Part shown: positions 11,701 through 22,728 of the stretch, piece by piece
Layout: the number at the start of each line of letters is the position of its first letter
Numbering within the stretch: position 1 is the first letter of the stretch
Source of the DNA: Bombyx mori
Lineage: Eukaryota; Arthropoda; Insecta; Lepidoptera; Bombycidae
NCBI RefSeq assembly: GCF_030269925.1
Contig: NC_085109.1
Coordinates: forward strand, 3,286,001 to 3,350,000
Direction: 5' to 3'
Length of the DNA stretch: 64,000 bases
Position numbers and translations under genes: made by a program
The notes under the pieces: generated by a model
Database searches by the model: none
What the model saw: only the letters and a program-made list of their open reading frames with translations
Told to the model about the DNA's origin: nothing

Positions 11701-14700
11701 ATGTATGAGAGGTGGCGCACGAATCATTTAATTTAGTTTAAATATTAAAAATATGCAAGTAAATACAAAATAAGTAGCAACTTGTACAGTTATATGTAAT
11801 TATCGTTGTACACCTGAAATACAATTTATTGGAAAAGTGAGTATTAATTACTGTCACTATGGAAGGCAATGATAATGATGAAGAGAACCATGGAACCAGC
11901 CTGCTCCGTCATATATAATTCTGATAATAAAATAAACGTTTGTAGGCGGGCTGGTGCTGACGGTGCCGGGTAAGCTGGTGTGCGGCGGGCTGGCGGGCGC
12001 GGTGGCGCAGTCCGTGTCGTACCCGCTCGACGTCACGCGCCGCCGCATGCAGCTCGCCTGCATGACGCCCGCCACGGAGAAGTTTGGGTATGTACTCGAG
12101 ATTCGAACGCTCACCAATATCTATTATTGTAGTGAAACTTCTTTGGAATCGTTGGGTGTGATTTCAAACTCGATGAAACGAAATGAAACGAAACGAAAAT
12201 TAGTGTGCCGCGATTGGCTTGCCGAAGCGAACAATTCCTGAATCGCGGCGACGAGATGTTACACAGTTGATAGACGTTCTCGTATTTCTCTTGCTAAATC
12301 ATACTTACCTGGCGTAGGATTACCGTGATTACGCAGGCGGTTCCCCCAGGGTGAGGCACTCAATTGCACTGCGCAGTGGTTGCCCTTACGATTATATTTA
12401 TTATTTATAAGATTCACTTCTACCGAGTGTGACTTGTGCACACACACATTTTTTTTTATTGCTTAGATGGGTGGGCGAACTCACAGCTCACCTGGTGTTA
12501 AATGGTTACTGGAACCTAAAACGTAAATGCGCCATCCACTTTGAGATATAAGTTCTAAGGTCTCAGGTATAGTTACAACGGCTGCCGCACCCTTCAAATT
12601 GAATCGTGTTACTGCTTCACGGCAGAAATAGACCGCCGCGGTACCCGTGCGGACTCACAAGAAGTCCACCAGTAAGTTTATTTGGAAAACCTCCTCGTTG
12701 CGTCGTATTCCTCACTGCTCAGTATCGTGACCACCCTTTTATATCACCTTCGCACGCACGATCTTTCTCCGTCTATTCTTGTCTCTGGCGGTGTGGAGAG
12801 TTTGTGGAATCAAGACCAGTGCGGATCTGATCGGACCAACGTATTGGGTTGCGCCCTCGAGGTCTTTTTCTATCCACGTTGCCGGTCACGATGAGCCTCT
12901 CGAGATTGCTACCATGCGGGAAACCAGCAGTACAACACAAATATATAAATATACTAAAAATAAATACAACCAATACCAAACCAGTTTCCACCATCAACAT
13001 CACACATGAATAAACAGCGAACAAAGAAAAAAGGAAATTAATTAATTAAAGTTTACATAAAAAAACAATACAATCCAGATATAATATAGATAATATTATA
13101 ATTTTTACTGGTGGTAGGACCTCTTGTGAGCCCGCGCGGGTGATGCGTTTCGGTTTGAAGGGTGGGGCAGCCGTTGTAACTATACTGAGACCTTAGAACT
13201 GATATCTCAAGGTGGGTGGCGCATTTACGTCGTAGATGTCTATGGGCTCCAGTAACCACTTAACACCAGGTGGGCTATGAGCTCGTTCAGCCATCTAAGA
13301 AAAAAAAAAGAACCGCCTCTATTTTTATGTGTAAATACATAAATATTATGTCTAAAATAACGTAGGTATATATTTAATATTATGTAAATCGCTTCATAAA
13401 ACTAGTTAGTCTCGCCTCCGATTTTCGAGGTATAGTAATTACAATTGTAATATTTCTTATTTATAAAGTAAACTATGGTATCTTAATACTTAAAAGATAC
13501 TTAATATTATTTAAAAATATTACCCGTAGTAGTACCTAAAATACTTAAATTGTGTATAATATATTATTATTATTATCTTTTGCTCCGGTCGCTGAAAGAA
13601 TATGCTTCTGACAGGTCCAAATCGATTTCTGAGAAGACTTGGGTCGAAAATAACAATTGCAAGGTGTGTGGCGCATTTACGTCGTAGATGTCTATGGGCT
13701 CCAGTAACCACTTAACACCAGGTGGGCTGTGAGCTCGTCTACACATCTAAGCAATAAAATAAAAACTGTTTGTCCAACTAACGAATTTTTATCGTTGAGA
13801 AATAAATTATTGTATGAATTTGGGCTAAATGTTTACGTAAAATTTAGTGTTGGTACTGTTATATTCTCTTGGCGGACGGACTATAGTTTACCCGTTTCAG
13901 CACTAACAAAATGTACATACTATTATTATGTAATGGTGACTAACAGTGAAATTTTTTATTGCATGTTATTTGGCACGTGGTGTTGGCAACATTGCACAGG
14001 AGGTTCGTTTTATTGTTACTTGTTTAATATATTATTATATTTATTTTTATATGTATATTAAAATATTTCATATTTTTATATGTATATTAAAATATTTCAT
14101 ATTTTTATATGTATATTAAAATATTTCACGTCAATCTTCGTTTAAAAATGTTTCATGATAATTCCCAAAAACTATTTTACTTTAACACTAGAACTCTACA
14201 GCTCTACTCAATATTTATAATCATAATCAGTGAGGATTGTTTTCATCTCTGTCATTCTATCCTTTCCCCGTTCTTAAAATATAAACTAAAATATTATAGT
14301 ATCTGAATTCATTTTAAAAACTCGATTTATTACAAAATAAAGAGCGGACGGTTAGCGCGGTATGGACTTGTGATGCGTAGAGAGAAGATGCATGTGACTA
14401 CGAGATGTATGGAAATGGTAGTGCAAGGTACAGGGGGAAGAGGTCGACCGAAGAAGATAAGGATGTAGAGAGTGACGATATGAGAGAGAGAGAGAGGAGT
14501 GAGTGTTGAGATGACGGCTGATAGAAGAGAATGGAAGAAAAAAATTAGCTGCGCTGATCCCATCTAATGGGATAAGGTGGAGAAAATGAAATATTTTTTA
14601 CAAAATGATAATAATAAAAAAATTAAGTTATTAACTTGTGGACTAACGATACCACAGTTTTTTTTTTAAATTACTTTTATGAAATTCATTTTATGGCCAA

Positions 14701-15866
14701 TTTCCGAGTATCCTGGGCGTTCTCGAGCATAACCGTTGGATGTCGCCAACGGTTACGCTCGTGACATTTACAAAACCATCAAAATGCTGTCTAACTTTAT
14801 GCAAATTGCTCCTAATGGGACAATTTTCAAAATGGACCTGCAATTGTGGATTGATTAGTCGAACTGAGTGCAGTTACGAGGTCAGTTAATGTTGAAAACG
14901 ACATGACAAAGCCTATTTTAGCTAAAAAAAAATTATTTTTATTGCTTAGATGGGTGGACGAGCCCACAGCCCATCTGGTGTTAAGTGGTTCCTGGAGCCC
15001 ATAGACATCTACAACGTAAATGCGCCACCCACCTTGAGATATAAGTTCTAAGGTCTCAAGTATAGTTACAACGGCTGCCCCAACCTTCAAACCGAAACGC
15101 ATTACTGCTTCACGGCAGAAATAGGCAGGGTGGTGGTACCTATCCGCGCGGACTCACAAGAGGTCGTACCATCAGTTGGAAATCATCAGTCTTCACGTTA
15201 CCTTGGACCCTAATATGTTCAGGAACCTCGAGTAGATTTATTAAGGGTCCATATGCACTCCAATAGCAATTCGGAATCTGTTTCATAAGCTTTAGCGATG
15301 AGACATACTTGCAAAATTGAATACCAGGGCTTCTAAGTACGTGAACGGAAAAATACCAGGGTGAAAAACCAAGTTTAAAAAATACTTGAAAGTATTTGTT
15401 AGTATCAAAGATTATAAAAGTCATCATCATTCTCCTGTCCTTCCCTAAGTCACCTGGGCTCGGCGCAACATATTTTGTCCTTCTATACTCCTCTGGTATA
15501 TGATACCATTTCTTCGCTCACTCCCCTCTTACCCATATCGTCTTTCACGCAATCCATCCATTTCTTCTTAAGTACCTCTTCCTCTACCAGTAATGCTACC
15601 GATCCGAATGTCCATGACCTCGGAAGCCATAATATAGGTTACACATGCTACACACAAACATATTATAATTAATATAAAAATTTTACAGTACGGGCATGTT
15701 CCAAACTTTGAGCCTCATATACCGTGAGAACGGTGTGGTGAAAGGCTTGTATAGAGGCATGAGCATCAACTATATACGAGCGATACCGATGGTCGCGACC
15801 TCCTTCTCCACCTATGAGCTGATGAAGCAACTCCTACAGCTCGACACTGGTATGAAAGTTTCATAA
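5720..15866 (+). CDS. SLC25A16: mitochondrial carrier, SLC25A16 (Graves disease carrier) type
   Basis: Coding exons: 5720-5783, 6745-6971, 10342-10530, 11036-11192, 11946-12087 and 15689-15866. They join in phase into 318 residues with GT-AG junctions throughout. The product is a six-helix inner mitochondrial membrane carrier. All three carrier signatures are present: PLDRIK near residue 33, PLDTIR near 130 and PLDVTR near 237. Family-specific words include AKTTVAPLDR, LYKGNGA, YTGI and YPLDVTRRRMQL, which point to SLC25A16 rather than SLC25A42. The human protein, linked to coenzyme A metabolism, has 332 residues, so this looks complete. The start is the first ATG of the first exon; a second in-frame ATG is at codon 5. 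The gene converges on GLUT1. Confidence 0.93.
6240..6440 (+). repeat. Bm1 SINE, old diverged copy
   Basis: Lies in intron 1. The order of Bm1 segments can be followed to TGTCTATGGGCTTTGATAACC, but similarity is low and the tail is lost. Confidence 0.5.
6745..6971 (+). CDS. SLC25A16: SLC25A16 coding exon 2
   Basis: Follows a TTTTTAATTAG acceptor. It encodes the first carrier repeat, with AKTTVAPLDRIKILLQAQ and LYKGNGAQMVRIFPYAA, and ends in phase 0 before GTATGT. Confidence 0.93.
7497..7825 (+). mobile_element. LINE 3' end, jockey/R1-like family
   Basis: The degraded C-terminal reverse transcriptase frame (…DPLTV… followed by an Arg-rich tail) ends near 7613. The family's conserved 3' region follows, with CACTGAGTTTCTCGCC and CCGATCCAGTGGTAGATTCT, and an A-rich end. 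The copy is heavily 5' truncated. Confidence 0.7.
9949..9990 (+). repeat. Bm1 SINE tail scrap
   Basis: Only the last segment, GCTGTGAGCTCGTCCACCCA through CAATAAAAAA, remains. Confidence 0.7.
10120..10255 (+). mobile_element. LINE C-terminal scrap
   Basis: A frame reading RTRIRKRNAGYPQARWSDYL and then RGLCPAMCYYK resembles the 'GRP..RW.DDI' C-terminal end of lepidopteran LINE reverse transcriptases. It ends in TGATGATG. Confidence 0.5.
10342..10530 (+). CDS. SLC25A16: SLC25A16 coding exon 3
   Basis: Follows a TTTCATGTTTCAG acceptor and starts YLSGLHIP. It carries the second signature, TYPLDTIRARLAF, then GEHRYTGIVHAA, and ends in phase 0 before GTGAGT. GC content is higher than in exons 1 and 2. 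Confidence 0.93.
10531..11035 (+). other. intron 3 of SLC25A16
   Basis: About 500 bp. The segment at 10610-10715 may be a very old minus-strand Bm1 remnant (GCAGAAATAGGCACG); nothing else is recognised. Confidence 0.4.
11036..11192 (+). CDS. SLC25A16: SLC25A16 coding exon 4
   Basis: Follows CACCTTCAG. Encodes EGGMRALYRGFVPTMVG, helix 4 (PYAGFSFYCFESLK) and the matrix loop with CRKCDRNT. Ends in phase 1 before GTAAAG. Confidence 0.92.
11298..11490 (+). mobile_element. LINE 3' end, jockey/R1-like family, short copy
   Basis: In intron 4. It carries the Arg-rich C-terminal tail region (GGTCATCGTCCTCGTCGAAC) and the start of the 3' region, and stops before the GATTCTGCGAAGC segment. Confidence 0.65.
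11566..11700 (+). repeat. Bm1 SINE, diverged internal fragment
   Basis: In intron 4; covers CCGCCCTGCCTATTTCTG to the AACTCTTGTCTC segment, with no head or tail. Confidence 0.65.
11946..12087 (+). CDS. SLC25A16: SLC25A16 coding exon 5
   Basis: Strongly GC-rich compared with the flanking introns. Encodes GLVLTVPGKLVCGGLAGAVA and the third signature, SYPLDVTRRRMQLACM. Ends in phase 2 before GTATGT. Confidence 0.93.
12452..12675 (-). repeat. Bm1 SINE body
   Basis: The poly-T end at 12452 marks the tail of a minus-strand copy. It runs to CTCACAAGAAGTCCACCAG and lacks the tRNA-like head. Confidence 0.82.
12690..12925 (-). mobile_element. LINE C-terminal scrap
   Basis: On the minus strand a frame reads TGNVDRKRPRGRNPIRWSDQ, similar to the 'R.RGRP..RW.DQI' C-terminus of LINE reverse transcriptases. 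It directly abuts the Bm1 copy. Confidence 0.5.
13107..13308 (+). repeat. Bm1 SINE with an internal deletion
   Basis: The copy jumps from GAGCCCGCGCGGGTG straight to ATGCGTTTCGG, so about 40 bases of the body (the CTGCCTATTTCTGCCG region) are missing. Confidence 0.85.
13660..13764 (+). repeat. Bm1 SINE, 5'-truncated 3' end
   Basis: Starts at CAAGGTGTGTGGCGC and continues through the A-rich tail. Confidence 0.85.
14042..14128. repeat. three tandem copies of a 29-bp AT-rich unit
   Basis: TGTATATTA recurs at 14052, 14081 and 14110, and the intervening bases are identical. Confidence 0.85.
14341..14590 (+). mobile_element. RTE-like LINE 3' end
   Basis: The broken frame can be read as MHVTTRCMEMVVQGTGGRGR, then VSVMTADRREWKKKISCADP with a G lost or gained between. 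This is the C-terminal tail of an RTE-type reverse transcriptase, ending in GGATAAGGTGGAGAAAATG. A close relative is at 50375-50640. Confidence 0.65.
14929..15177 (-). repeat. Bm1 SINE body
   Basis: Minus-strand copy with its poly-A tail at 14929, well conserved up to CACAAGAGGTCGTACCA; no head. Confidence 0.88.
15425..15605 (-). mobile_element. LINE 3' end, GGTCGGCGCA-type
   Basis: On the plus strand the order is ATTCTCCTGTCCTTCCC, then GGCTCGGCGCAACATATT, then CAATCCATCCATTTCTTCTT. I recognise it as a common lepidopteran LINE end read backwards. A shorter relative lies at 31675-31765. Confidence 0.5.
15689..15866 (+). CDS. SLC25A16: SLC25A16 coding exon 6 and stop
   Basis: Follows ATTTTACAG. 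Encodes GMFQTLSLIYRENG, GLYRGMSINYIRAIPM and helix 6 (FSTYELMKQLLQL), ending TGMKVS and TAA at 15864-15866. AATAAA at 15937-15942 could be an early polyadenylation signal. Confidence 0.92.
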
Positions 15867-18239
15867 CTAAAAATAAAAAAATATTATGTTTTTAGTTTTC
15901 AATTCTAAGACGCTTTTTCTTTGTAAGACAAAAAAAATAAAACTCCTTTTTGTTTTTTTTTTCTATTTTTTTTGAAGAATTAAATGACAAAATTTAATAT
16001 CGATGTTTTTAAATTATTCAATGTTTGTTACTATATATATTGGTATCATACATACAAAATTTGACTGTCATATTAAAAAAACCCATGGTTTAGGGATTAT
16101 GAAGGGTACACTTTAGTATTTTTTATTGTATGTTTCTTTCAATAATTTGGTTTATTAATTTAGACATACTCAGGCAAATGTATCAATATTAAAAGTAAAT
16201 ATTAAATTAAACTTTAAAAGGTCAGTGATTCTTTGTATTAGATTATTTATAACGGGTATTGTGTTTACTTTGATACTTGATAATATTTTAATTATTGATT
16301 AAGTTTAATGTGAAAGAGTGAAATATGAGGTGAGATTGTTAAAATAAAAATAAAATTTGCATTAGAGTACTGATGTATCTGCAAATTTTGCATTGTATGT
16401 ATAGTGTTTTAATTCAAATAAATAACACAAAAACGAATTTAACAAATATATATTTCTACAAATGACTAATGGTACTTACTAACGTTTAATATATGTCATA
16501 AATATATTATGTCTTGATGCTATAAGTAATGTTTCGGTTGTGGTTTGGTGTATTAAAAATGTACCAAAAATGGTTTTATTCTGTGTTAAGTATATACTCA
16601 GAGTATTTTCCAATTGTTAGTTGTGTATGGAGTTACAAAGATTTGTCATTTTGTGGGTTGCTCGTTAGACCGAGAGTCCTCATGTTATTGTTTGTATAAA
16701 TGCAAGATTTTCCTTGAACACACCATTTAAATTTGTTTTGGATTTGTTCTAATCAGTGATATATACAGGCAGGCTACACTAGTCATTATTTCTTGCTATA
16801 TTTGTGTTGCTATATATAAAAAAAAGCGTTGAGAGGCAAATGAAACTGAAATAAGTTGTGATCCACAAATAAAAAATCGAAAAGTTTTACCAATTTCTTT
16901 TAAGTAACACTAGGCCTGTTTGTGATTTGATGCTTCAAGTTTATAATCTTAAAAATAGATGATGAGAAACACTTGTTGAAATATAATAATACATTTTGGA
17001 AATAATATTCTAAAAAGTTGTCACTGGAAATTTTTAGGCATTCTAATAGAAAATAGTATAATAGTGAGTTATTTGTTATCAATAAACAAACAACTATTCA
17101 ATGAACAAACTTAATAACAGTGTATACCCAGGGTAAATATCCTATATAGGATCCAGTGAATTAAGAAATGTGAGGGCAATTATTTTTAACAATTGATATC
17201 ATTAACAATTAATCAATTAACAATTGATATCATTTCTCCAAAAAAAAAGCATTCCTACAAACAAACTATAGGAGTAGTTTAATACAGACCATATCGTGGC
17301 CTTTTCAAAGTTGAATTTGTTATTATAATTTTTGTACTTAAACAACCAGTATTTTCTAAATACTCTTACGCCTTCTAGCCAATATCTAGTTGTAAGAAAA
17401 TTTAATAGTCGTAGATAATTAAAGGTTTTTGTTAGACAAATATTTTTTTACTGTTAGTTTTTGGTATTAAAATAAACGAAAGGCTATAAAAACGCTTCAT
17501 TCCAGTACCACTTCGCTGTCGCATTTTTTTTTTCAATTTCAAATGTATTTTTTTATATATTTTTTGCAATGTTTATATTATTTGGAAATAATTATATGTT
17601 TTGTGTTGCTTAAAGAAAACGTATACTTTGATAAACTTACGTCACGTTTATAAGTTATTATTATTAATTTCGTATTGATAAAAATTTCAATTTTATTCAG
17701 TCCTTTCGCCCATTATTGCGTGATCAAGTAACAAAGATCAAACATACAAATTTTCACATTTATAATATTAATAAACATAGATTGGTGTATGATTTTTAGG
17801 CAAAGTTAATATTAGGATAATTATGATCATATAATCCTTTTATTTACATATAAAATGGTTCATTCCGCTTTCGAAAATGGTGCAGAATAAGAATGAACAG
17901 AGAAAGTGAGGCAGATCATAATTTGAGTATTAGATTATTACATATATTGTATATTTTTTATATAGAATAAATGTTATAAATTGATATATATATAAATGAA
18001 TAGTAACGGTTCGTTGTATTGTATCCACCAAAGATACAAAAACGTGGTTTTGTTTTTATATTACACGCATGTACATAAATAAATGTGTATTTGTATATTA
18101 ACTGTGTTTCATTGAAAAATGAAAAATTCTTCATTGAAAATTGAAAAATGTTTCATTGAAAATCAAAACTGGGTTTAACAAAAAAGTAAATAAAATTTTT
18201 TTTGGTGTCGTGCTACAATAAAAGACTCAATTTAAAATT
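15867..18239. other. 3' flank of SLC25A16, AT-rich, no further gene
   Basis: Probably includes 3' untranslated sequence. Several AATAAA words occur, so the transcript end cannot be chosen by eye. There are no repeats longer than short AT runs until 18240. Confidence 0.45.
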
Positions 18240-18870
18240 CCTAAGCTGAATCAACCATGTGTTCGTCGCACTAAGGCAATGTTGCGCAAATACTTCAATT
18301 CTCTCCATAATCTGCAAGCGAAGTGTGTCCCTTCTGTAACAAGTTGTCACTACAAAACTTGCATACGTTCCGTCATGACCTATGCAAGTGTAGTGTTCAC
18401 TCACGCGGTCCGCATGCACACGAACTCTCCCCAGGTCATCCAATCTCGTGCTGCAAGATAGCCGTCGGAGCACCATGGTAAGTGAGGAATATCGATTTTC
18501 ACGACGACCTAAATTTAGAACCGACACGTATGTTAAGTTAGCGTCTGAATGCTACTTCGGCGGGACGCGATAACTCACTTATCGGGGTTGCCTCTCGTAA
18601 CATGTTGGATCCCGCGGATCTACTCTCAGTGCTTTTAGGCCCTTCAAGCACCGGTCAACGTCCTCGTCGAAATCGTGAAGAATTCAATGAGCAAACTAAC
18701 CCATAGATAGAGCCCACTGAGTTGTCATCCTCTCAGTGGGTCGTGATTTCGATCTGGTGGTAGATTCTGCGAAGCACTGCCTTCGCTGTGGCCAGTGTTA
18801 ACAACACATTCTATCAGGTCAAGCACATGAGCTAATCTATCCGTCCGCGCATAGCTAGAACTTCACAATT
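18240..18870 (+). pseudogene. LINE fragment, reverse transcriptase C-terminus and 3' end (jockey/R1-like)
   Basis: A decayed frame reads MLRKYFNSLHNLQAK, then YKTCIRSVMTYASVVFTHA, matching the region just after the RT catalytic core in the copy at 48310-48975. Frameshifts and stops follow near 18462. The family's 3' region (CCCACTGAGTTGTCATCCTC, GGTGGTAGATTCTGCGAAGC) runs to about 18870. Confidence 0.7.
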
Positions 18871-18943
18871 GTCGTGGTAACAAGCGAGTCGTGGTAGCGC
18901 TGCTAAAAGACAAGAACTTGCCCATAAGTGTGTTTTTCGATTT

Positions 18944-19172
18944 TTATTTTATTGCTTTGATGGGTGGTCGAGCCCACAGCCCACCTGGTTGTTAAATGGT
19001 TACTGGAGCCCATAGACATCTACAGCGTAAATGTGCCACCCACCTTGAGATAAAAGTTCTAAGGTCTAGTATAGTTACAACGGCGGCCCCACCCATCAAA
19101 CCGGAACGCATTACTGCTTCACTTAGTGGTACCTACCCGTGCGGACTCACAAGAGGTCCTACCACCAGTAAC
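18944..19172 (-). repeat. Bm1 SINE body
   Basis: Minus-strand copy missing about 20 bases of the GGCAGAAATAGGCAGGG segment. Confidence 0.85.
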
Positions 19173-19505
19173 CACCACTCGCTCTATTAAATGCGGTCGA
19201 CGGCAACTGGGCACGGGTAGTCGCGGCCGAGTTATCCCAGACCTGAGATAAATTATGCACACACAAAGAAAATCTCTTGTAAATTGCTACTCTCACATTT
19301 GTTAAGTTAAAATTGGAATAATCGTTTAGAATACAGGTTACCCCCGACACCAGCTTGTCATATGACCATTGGCCAATATCTGTTTTTAAAATTTGGTTAA
19401 CAAATCTCATTTTCATTTCATGTACCATTGCTTCTGACACGTTCGATCTGTTGTTTTTCTGTTTGTCTAATCTTCTACAGACGGTCTTAGGTAATAGCTA
19501 AATCG

Positions 19506-19756
19506 TTTTTTTTTTAATTGCTTAGATGGGTGGACGAGCTCACAGCCCACCTGGTGTTAAGTGGTTACTGGAGCCCATAGACATCCACAACGTAAATGCA
19601 CCACCCACCTTGAGATATAAGTTCTAAGGTTTCAAGTATAGTTACAACGGCTGCCCCACCCTTCAAACCGAAACGCATTACTGCTTCACGGCAGAAATAG
19701 GCAGGGTGATGGTACCCACCCGCGCGGACTCACAAGAGGTCCTACCACCAGTAAAA
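19506..19756 (-). repeat. Bm1 SINE body
   Basis: Well preserved minus-strand copy from poly-T to CCTACCACCAGTAA, without the tRNA-like head. Confidence 0.9.
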
Positions 19757-21183
19757 ATTTCTTAAGGCTTTTATTTTCTTAAGGCATAAAATAAATAATA
19801 ATTGTTCAAAGCCGGTTCAAATAGTAAAAAAAATAGAGAAGGAAGCTTTAAACAACCATATAATGTGAAATAGAAACAAATTAATACTGTACCATATTTT
19901 TATTTCAGAATTATCACGAAATCTTTTTTTGTTTTTGTATTTTTATATTTATACATACAACTATATAGCTTACTGTTATATTTAACTAAAATACTTAACA
20001 TCAATGAATCTTACAACTTGAGACGTGACTGGCGGTCATACGACCTCATAAATCTCTATTATCCAATTCAAGCATAAGTCGCCTTAATTAACTTCTATGG
20101 CACCGACAAATGTAGGTATTTGTCAATTTCCTTTCACGAGATCGTTTAGACTTTTATCCTAGTCATATAGTGTATACACAAAATTAATTTAAAAAAAGTT
20201 TTAAGGATTAACATCACATATTCTTGACTAGATCTTAGAATTAAGGACTTTTTTTAATTACGCATCTTTACTTATTAGCAGTAGGTATGCGTTGAGCCAA
20301 CAAGAGGTTAACAAATATTAATATGTCATCTCCGGTTCGTGCATGTCTCACTGCATTTCAGTTCACACAAAATAATTGTGCGTAGTTGAATTAAATGTGC
20401 GGATCCAAAAAAATAGTACAAATCATTTTTATTGGCCGAATTTAGTAATTACATATATAAATGTAACAATTAATACTTTTTATATCGTTAATATAATCCG
20501 CATACCAAACAAAAAAACCGCAAAAATAATCATTATATTTTAAACATCAAGTTCAAAGTTCAAAATTAATTAACAAAGATAATAAAATATTGTTATAAAA
20601 GATTATAGTATTATATAAATAATAAAATATTTATATAAATAGTATACAGGGTTTTTAAAACAATTTTCCACTTATACCTATTTCACCCTATTTCACTGAG
20701 TTAAATAAATAAATAAAAACAGATTTTGAAACTTTTAACATTTATTTCAATACCTATCTAAATATCCCACGCGCTTCTCTACCTTGGGTTTTTTATCGTT
20801 GAAATACATAATTATAGAGTATGGGGCTCCGCCCCTAATTTTATTTATATATTAGGTAATATTCAAACATGCCTACCTTCTAGAAATTCATCTAAACAGT
20901 GCTCTTTCTGACGACGTACGCACAGAATACAACGCGCTTAAAAAAAGTTTTAAATACCTATACAGTCACGCACGCCATGTTTTGCCTAGCAAGTTAATGG
21001 CGTCATCTTTACAATTTCACTCTTACGGAAATAATTTTAAAGACGAACAATCCAATTGGAACCACACTCAAGGACAGCGGGAGCCATCTCTCCGCCAATA
21101 ACTTATTTCTAACTTATTCGATTGTGTACAGTGAAGACGCACAGATACCTTTTTACACAATAACAAAAATCTTTCTTATTCCT
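19757..21183. other. intergenic, no gene recognised
   Basis: AT-rich, tail-to-tail space between SLC25A16 and GLUT1. No long frame and no obvious repeat ends. Confidence 0.45.
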
Positions 21184-21356
21184 GTGTGCTTAGTGCGAGT
21201 TCTTTAAGGTTCTCGATAGCTTAAAAGTTAACTCAATTTTGTATGCAGTTAAAACAACGCCCCTAGCGGTAAACGTAGGCAAACGATCCCATACCATACA
21301 ATTATGAGTTAACTTTTACGATATCGAGAACGTTAGAAAATTCGCACTAAGCACAC
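21184..21356. mobile_element. 173-bp palindromic MITE
   Basis: The left arm starts GTGTGCTTAGTGCGAGTT and the right arm is its near-perfect reverse complement. Pairing extends about 50 bases on each side through TCTCGATA and AAAAGTTAACTCA, leaving a short GC-richer loop (ACGCCCCTAGCGG). Typical of a foldback miniature transposon. Confidence 0.8.
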
Positions 21357-21917
21357 TGAACGTATTTTAAGTCGATCATCAACTAGCTGAACAAGGAATG
21401 TTTTGAGTGCACAATTAACAACATTCTTTCATAGGATGAGCGATTGAGGACCAGGGGCACCATTTCATTTGAGCATGTAACTTACACAGATTTAATCATT
21501 AAAGGCGACACCGTTTTGATGCCCAATTAAAAAAAAAAACGATTACCTAATTGATAGATACTTAACGAAATTCCACCCATCATTCTCGAGGTGGTATTGT
21601 CTGAATAATTATCAAAAATGAAATGAAACAAGTCAGTGATGTGAGATTACTTAAAGGGCATGCCCTCTTCAGTGGGATGAACCAGAGGAAGTACATAGAT
21701 TGATATATAACAACTACTAACAACAGATTGTATAACAACAGATTGTACGAAACTACTAGGACTTATGAATTGAGCAAAATCAGCAAAATTCAAACGAACG
21801 AAGTGATGAATCTATGCTTGACAGACATTTTCTGTCAAATAAAAAATAAACAGGCAGAGGTTGTAGTCGCATACTGCCTTAACATCTCTTTTTGTAGCGA
21901 ATAGATTAATTGAAAAT

Positions 21918-22163
21918 ATAATTCGACGCTTGAAAGGCAAACGTGACTAAGCGACCATAACTGCTTTGCACATAAATGATAGGCAATAACCATATTCGAT
22001 GGACAAAAAATATATATTTTGTAGGTCTATTAAAATCATTCCAATCCTACACAGCTAGATTCGTTAAAATCGATTTTTTTCAGGTATTTCAACTTTAAAT
22101 TAGTCTACTGTAAAGCTCACGCATTGTCGCTTAGTCACGTTTGCCTTTCAAGCGTTGAATTAT
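21918..22163. mobile_element. 246-bp MITE with long terminal inverted repeats
   Basis: The left end ATAATTCGACGCTTGAAAGG pairs with the right end CCTTTCAAGCGTTGAATTAT with one mismatch, and pairing continues inward through CAAACGTGACTAAGCGAC. The interior is AT-rich without a frame. Confidence 0.8.
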
Positions 22164-22477
22164 GTATAAAATGATTGAGAAGTTCTAGCAGAGTTACATT
22201 GACATGTATTAAATTCCTATTTATTCTCTAAGAATGGAAAACAATTAATTTGTTACTTATTTGGTAAATAGAAGGCTGGACAATGATTATGTTTCTGATG
22301 AACCATCGCTATAAATCGATTTCATTACAGTCCTTATTCGCGCTTTCTTCATTCGATTCGTTTTCACTATTCACGGATTAAAAAAATGCTACCCAATTCC
22401 TAGATTCGCGGCTAAAGATTTATTTATTCGCGGATTTAATCGATACATACGCCTTGATAAAAAGAATTCCAATGTGT

Positions 22478-22728
22478 AGTTTTTTTTTTTTATTGCTTAG
22501 ATGGGTGGACGACCTCACAGCCCACCTGGTGTTAAGTGGTTACTGGAGCCCATGGACATCTACAACGTAAATGCGTCACCCACCTTGAGATATAAGTTCT
22601 AAGATCTCAGTATAGTTACAACGGCTGCCCCACCCTTCAAACCGAAACGCATTACTGCTTCACGGCAGAAATAGGCAGGGCGGTGGCACCTACCCGCGCG
22701 GACTCACAAGAGGTCCTACCACCAGTAT
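22478..22728 (-). repeat. Bm1 SINE body
   Basis: Well preserved minus-strand copy ending at CCTACCACCAGTA; no head. Confidence 0.9.

Larger units (their letters stand above)
12088..15688 (+). other. intron 5 of SLC25A16
   Basis: About 3.6 kb and filled with transposon debris: four Bm1 copies, two LINE C-terminal remnants, the reverse complement of a third LINE end and a 29-bp tandem repeat. I see no extra exon. Confidence 0.6.

Noticed and set aside
13729..14061. A 110-codon + frame
   Set aside because: Starts in a Bm1 tail and is dominated by Tyr, Phe and Leu from AT-rich DNA; no domain.
19980..20165. Weak resemblance between this stretch and 39440-39660 (ATGGCACC.ACAAA with similar flanks)
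   Set aside because: The match is patchy and could not be followed as an alignment by eye; too weak to call a repeat.
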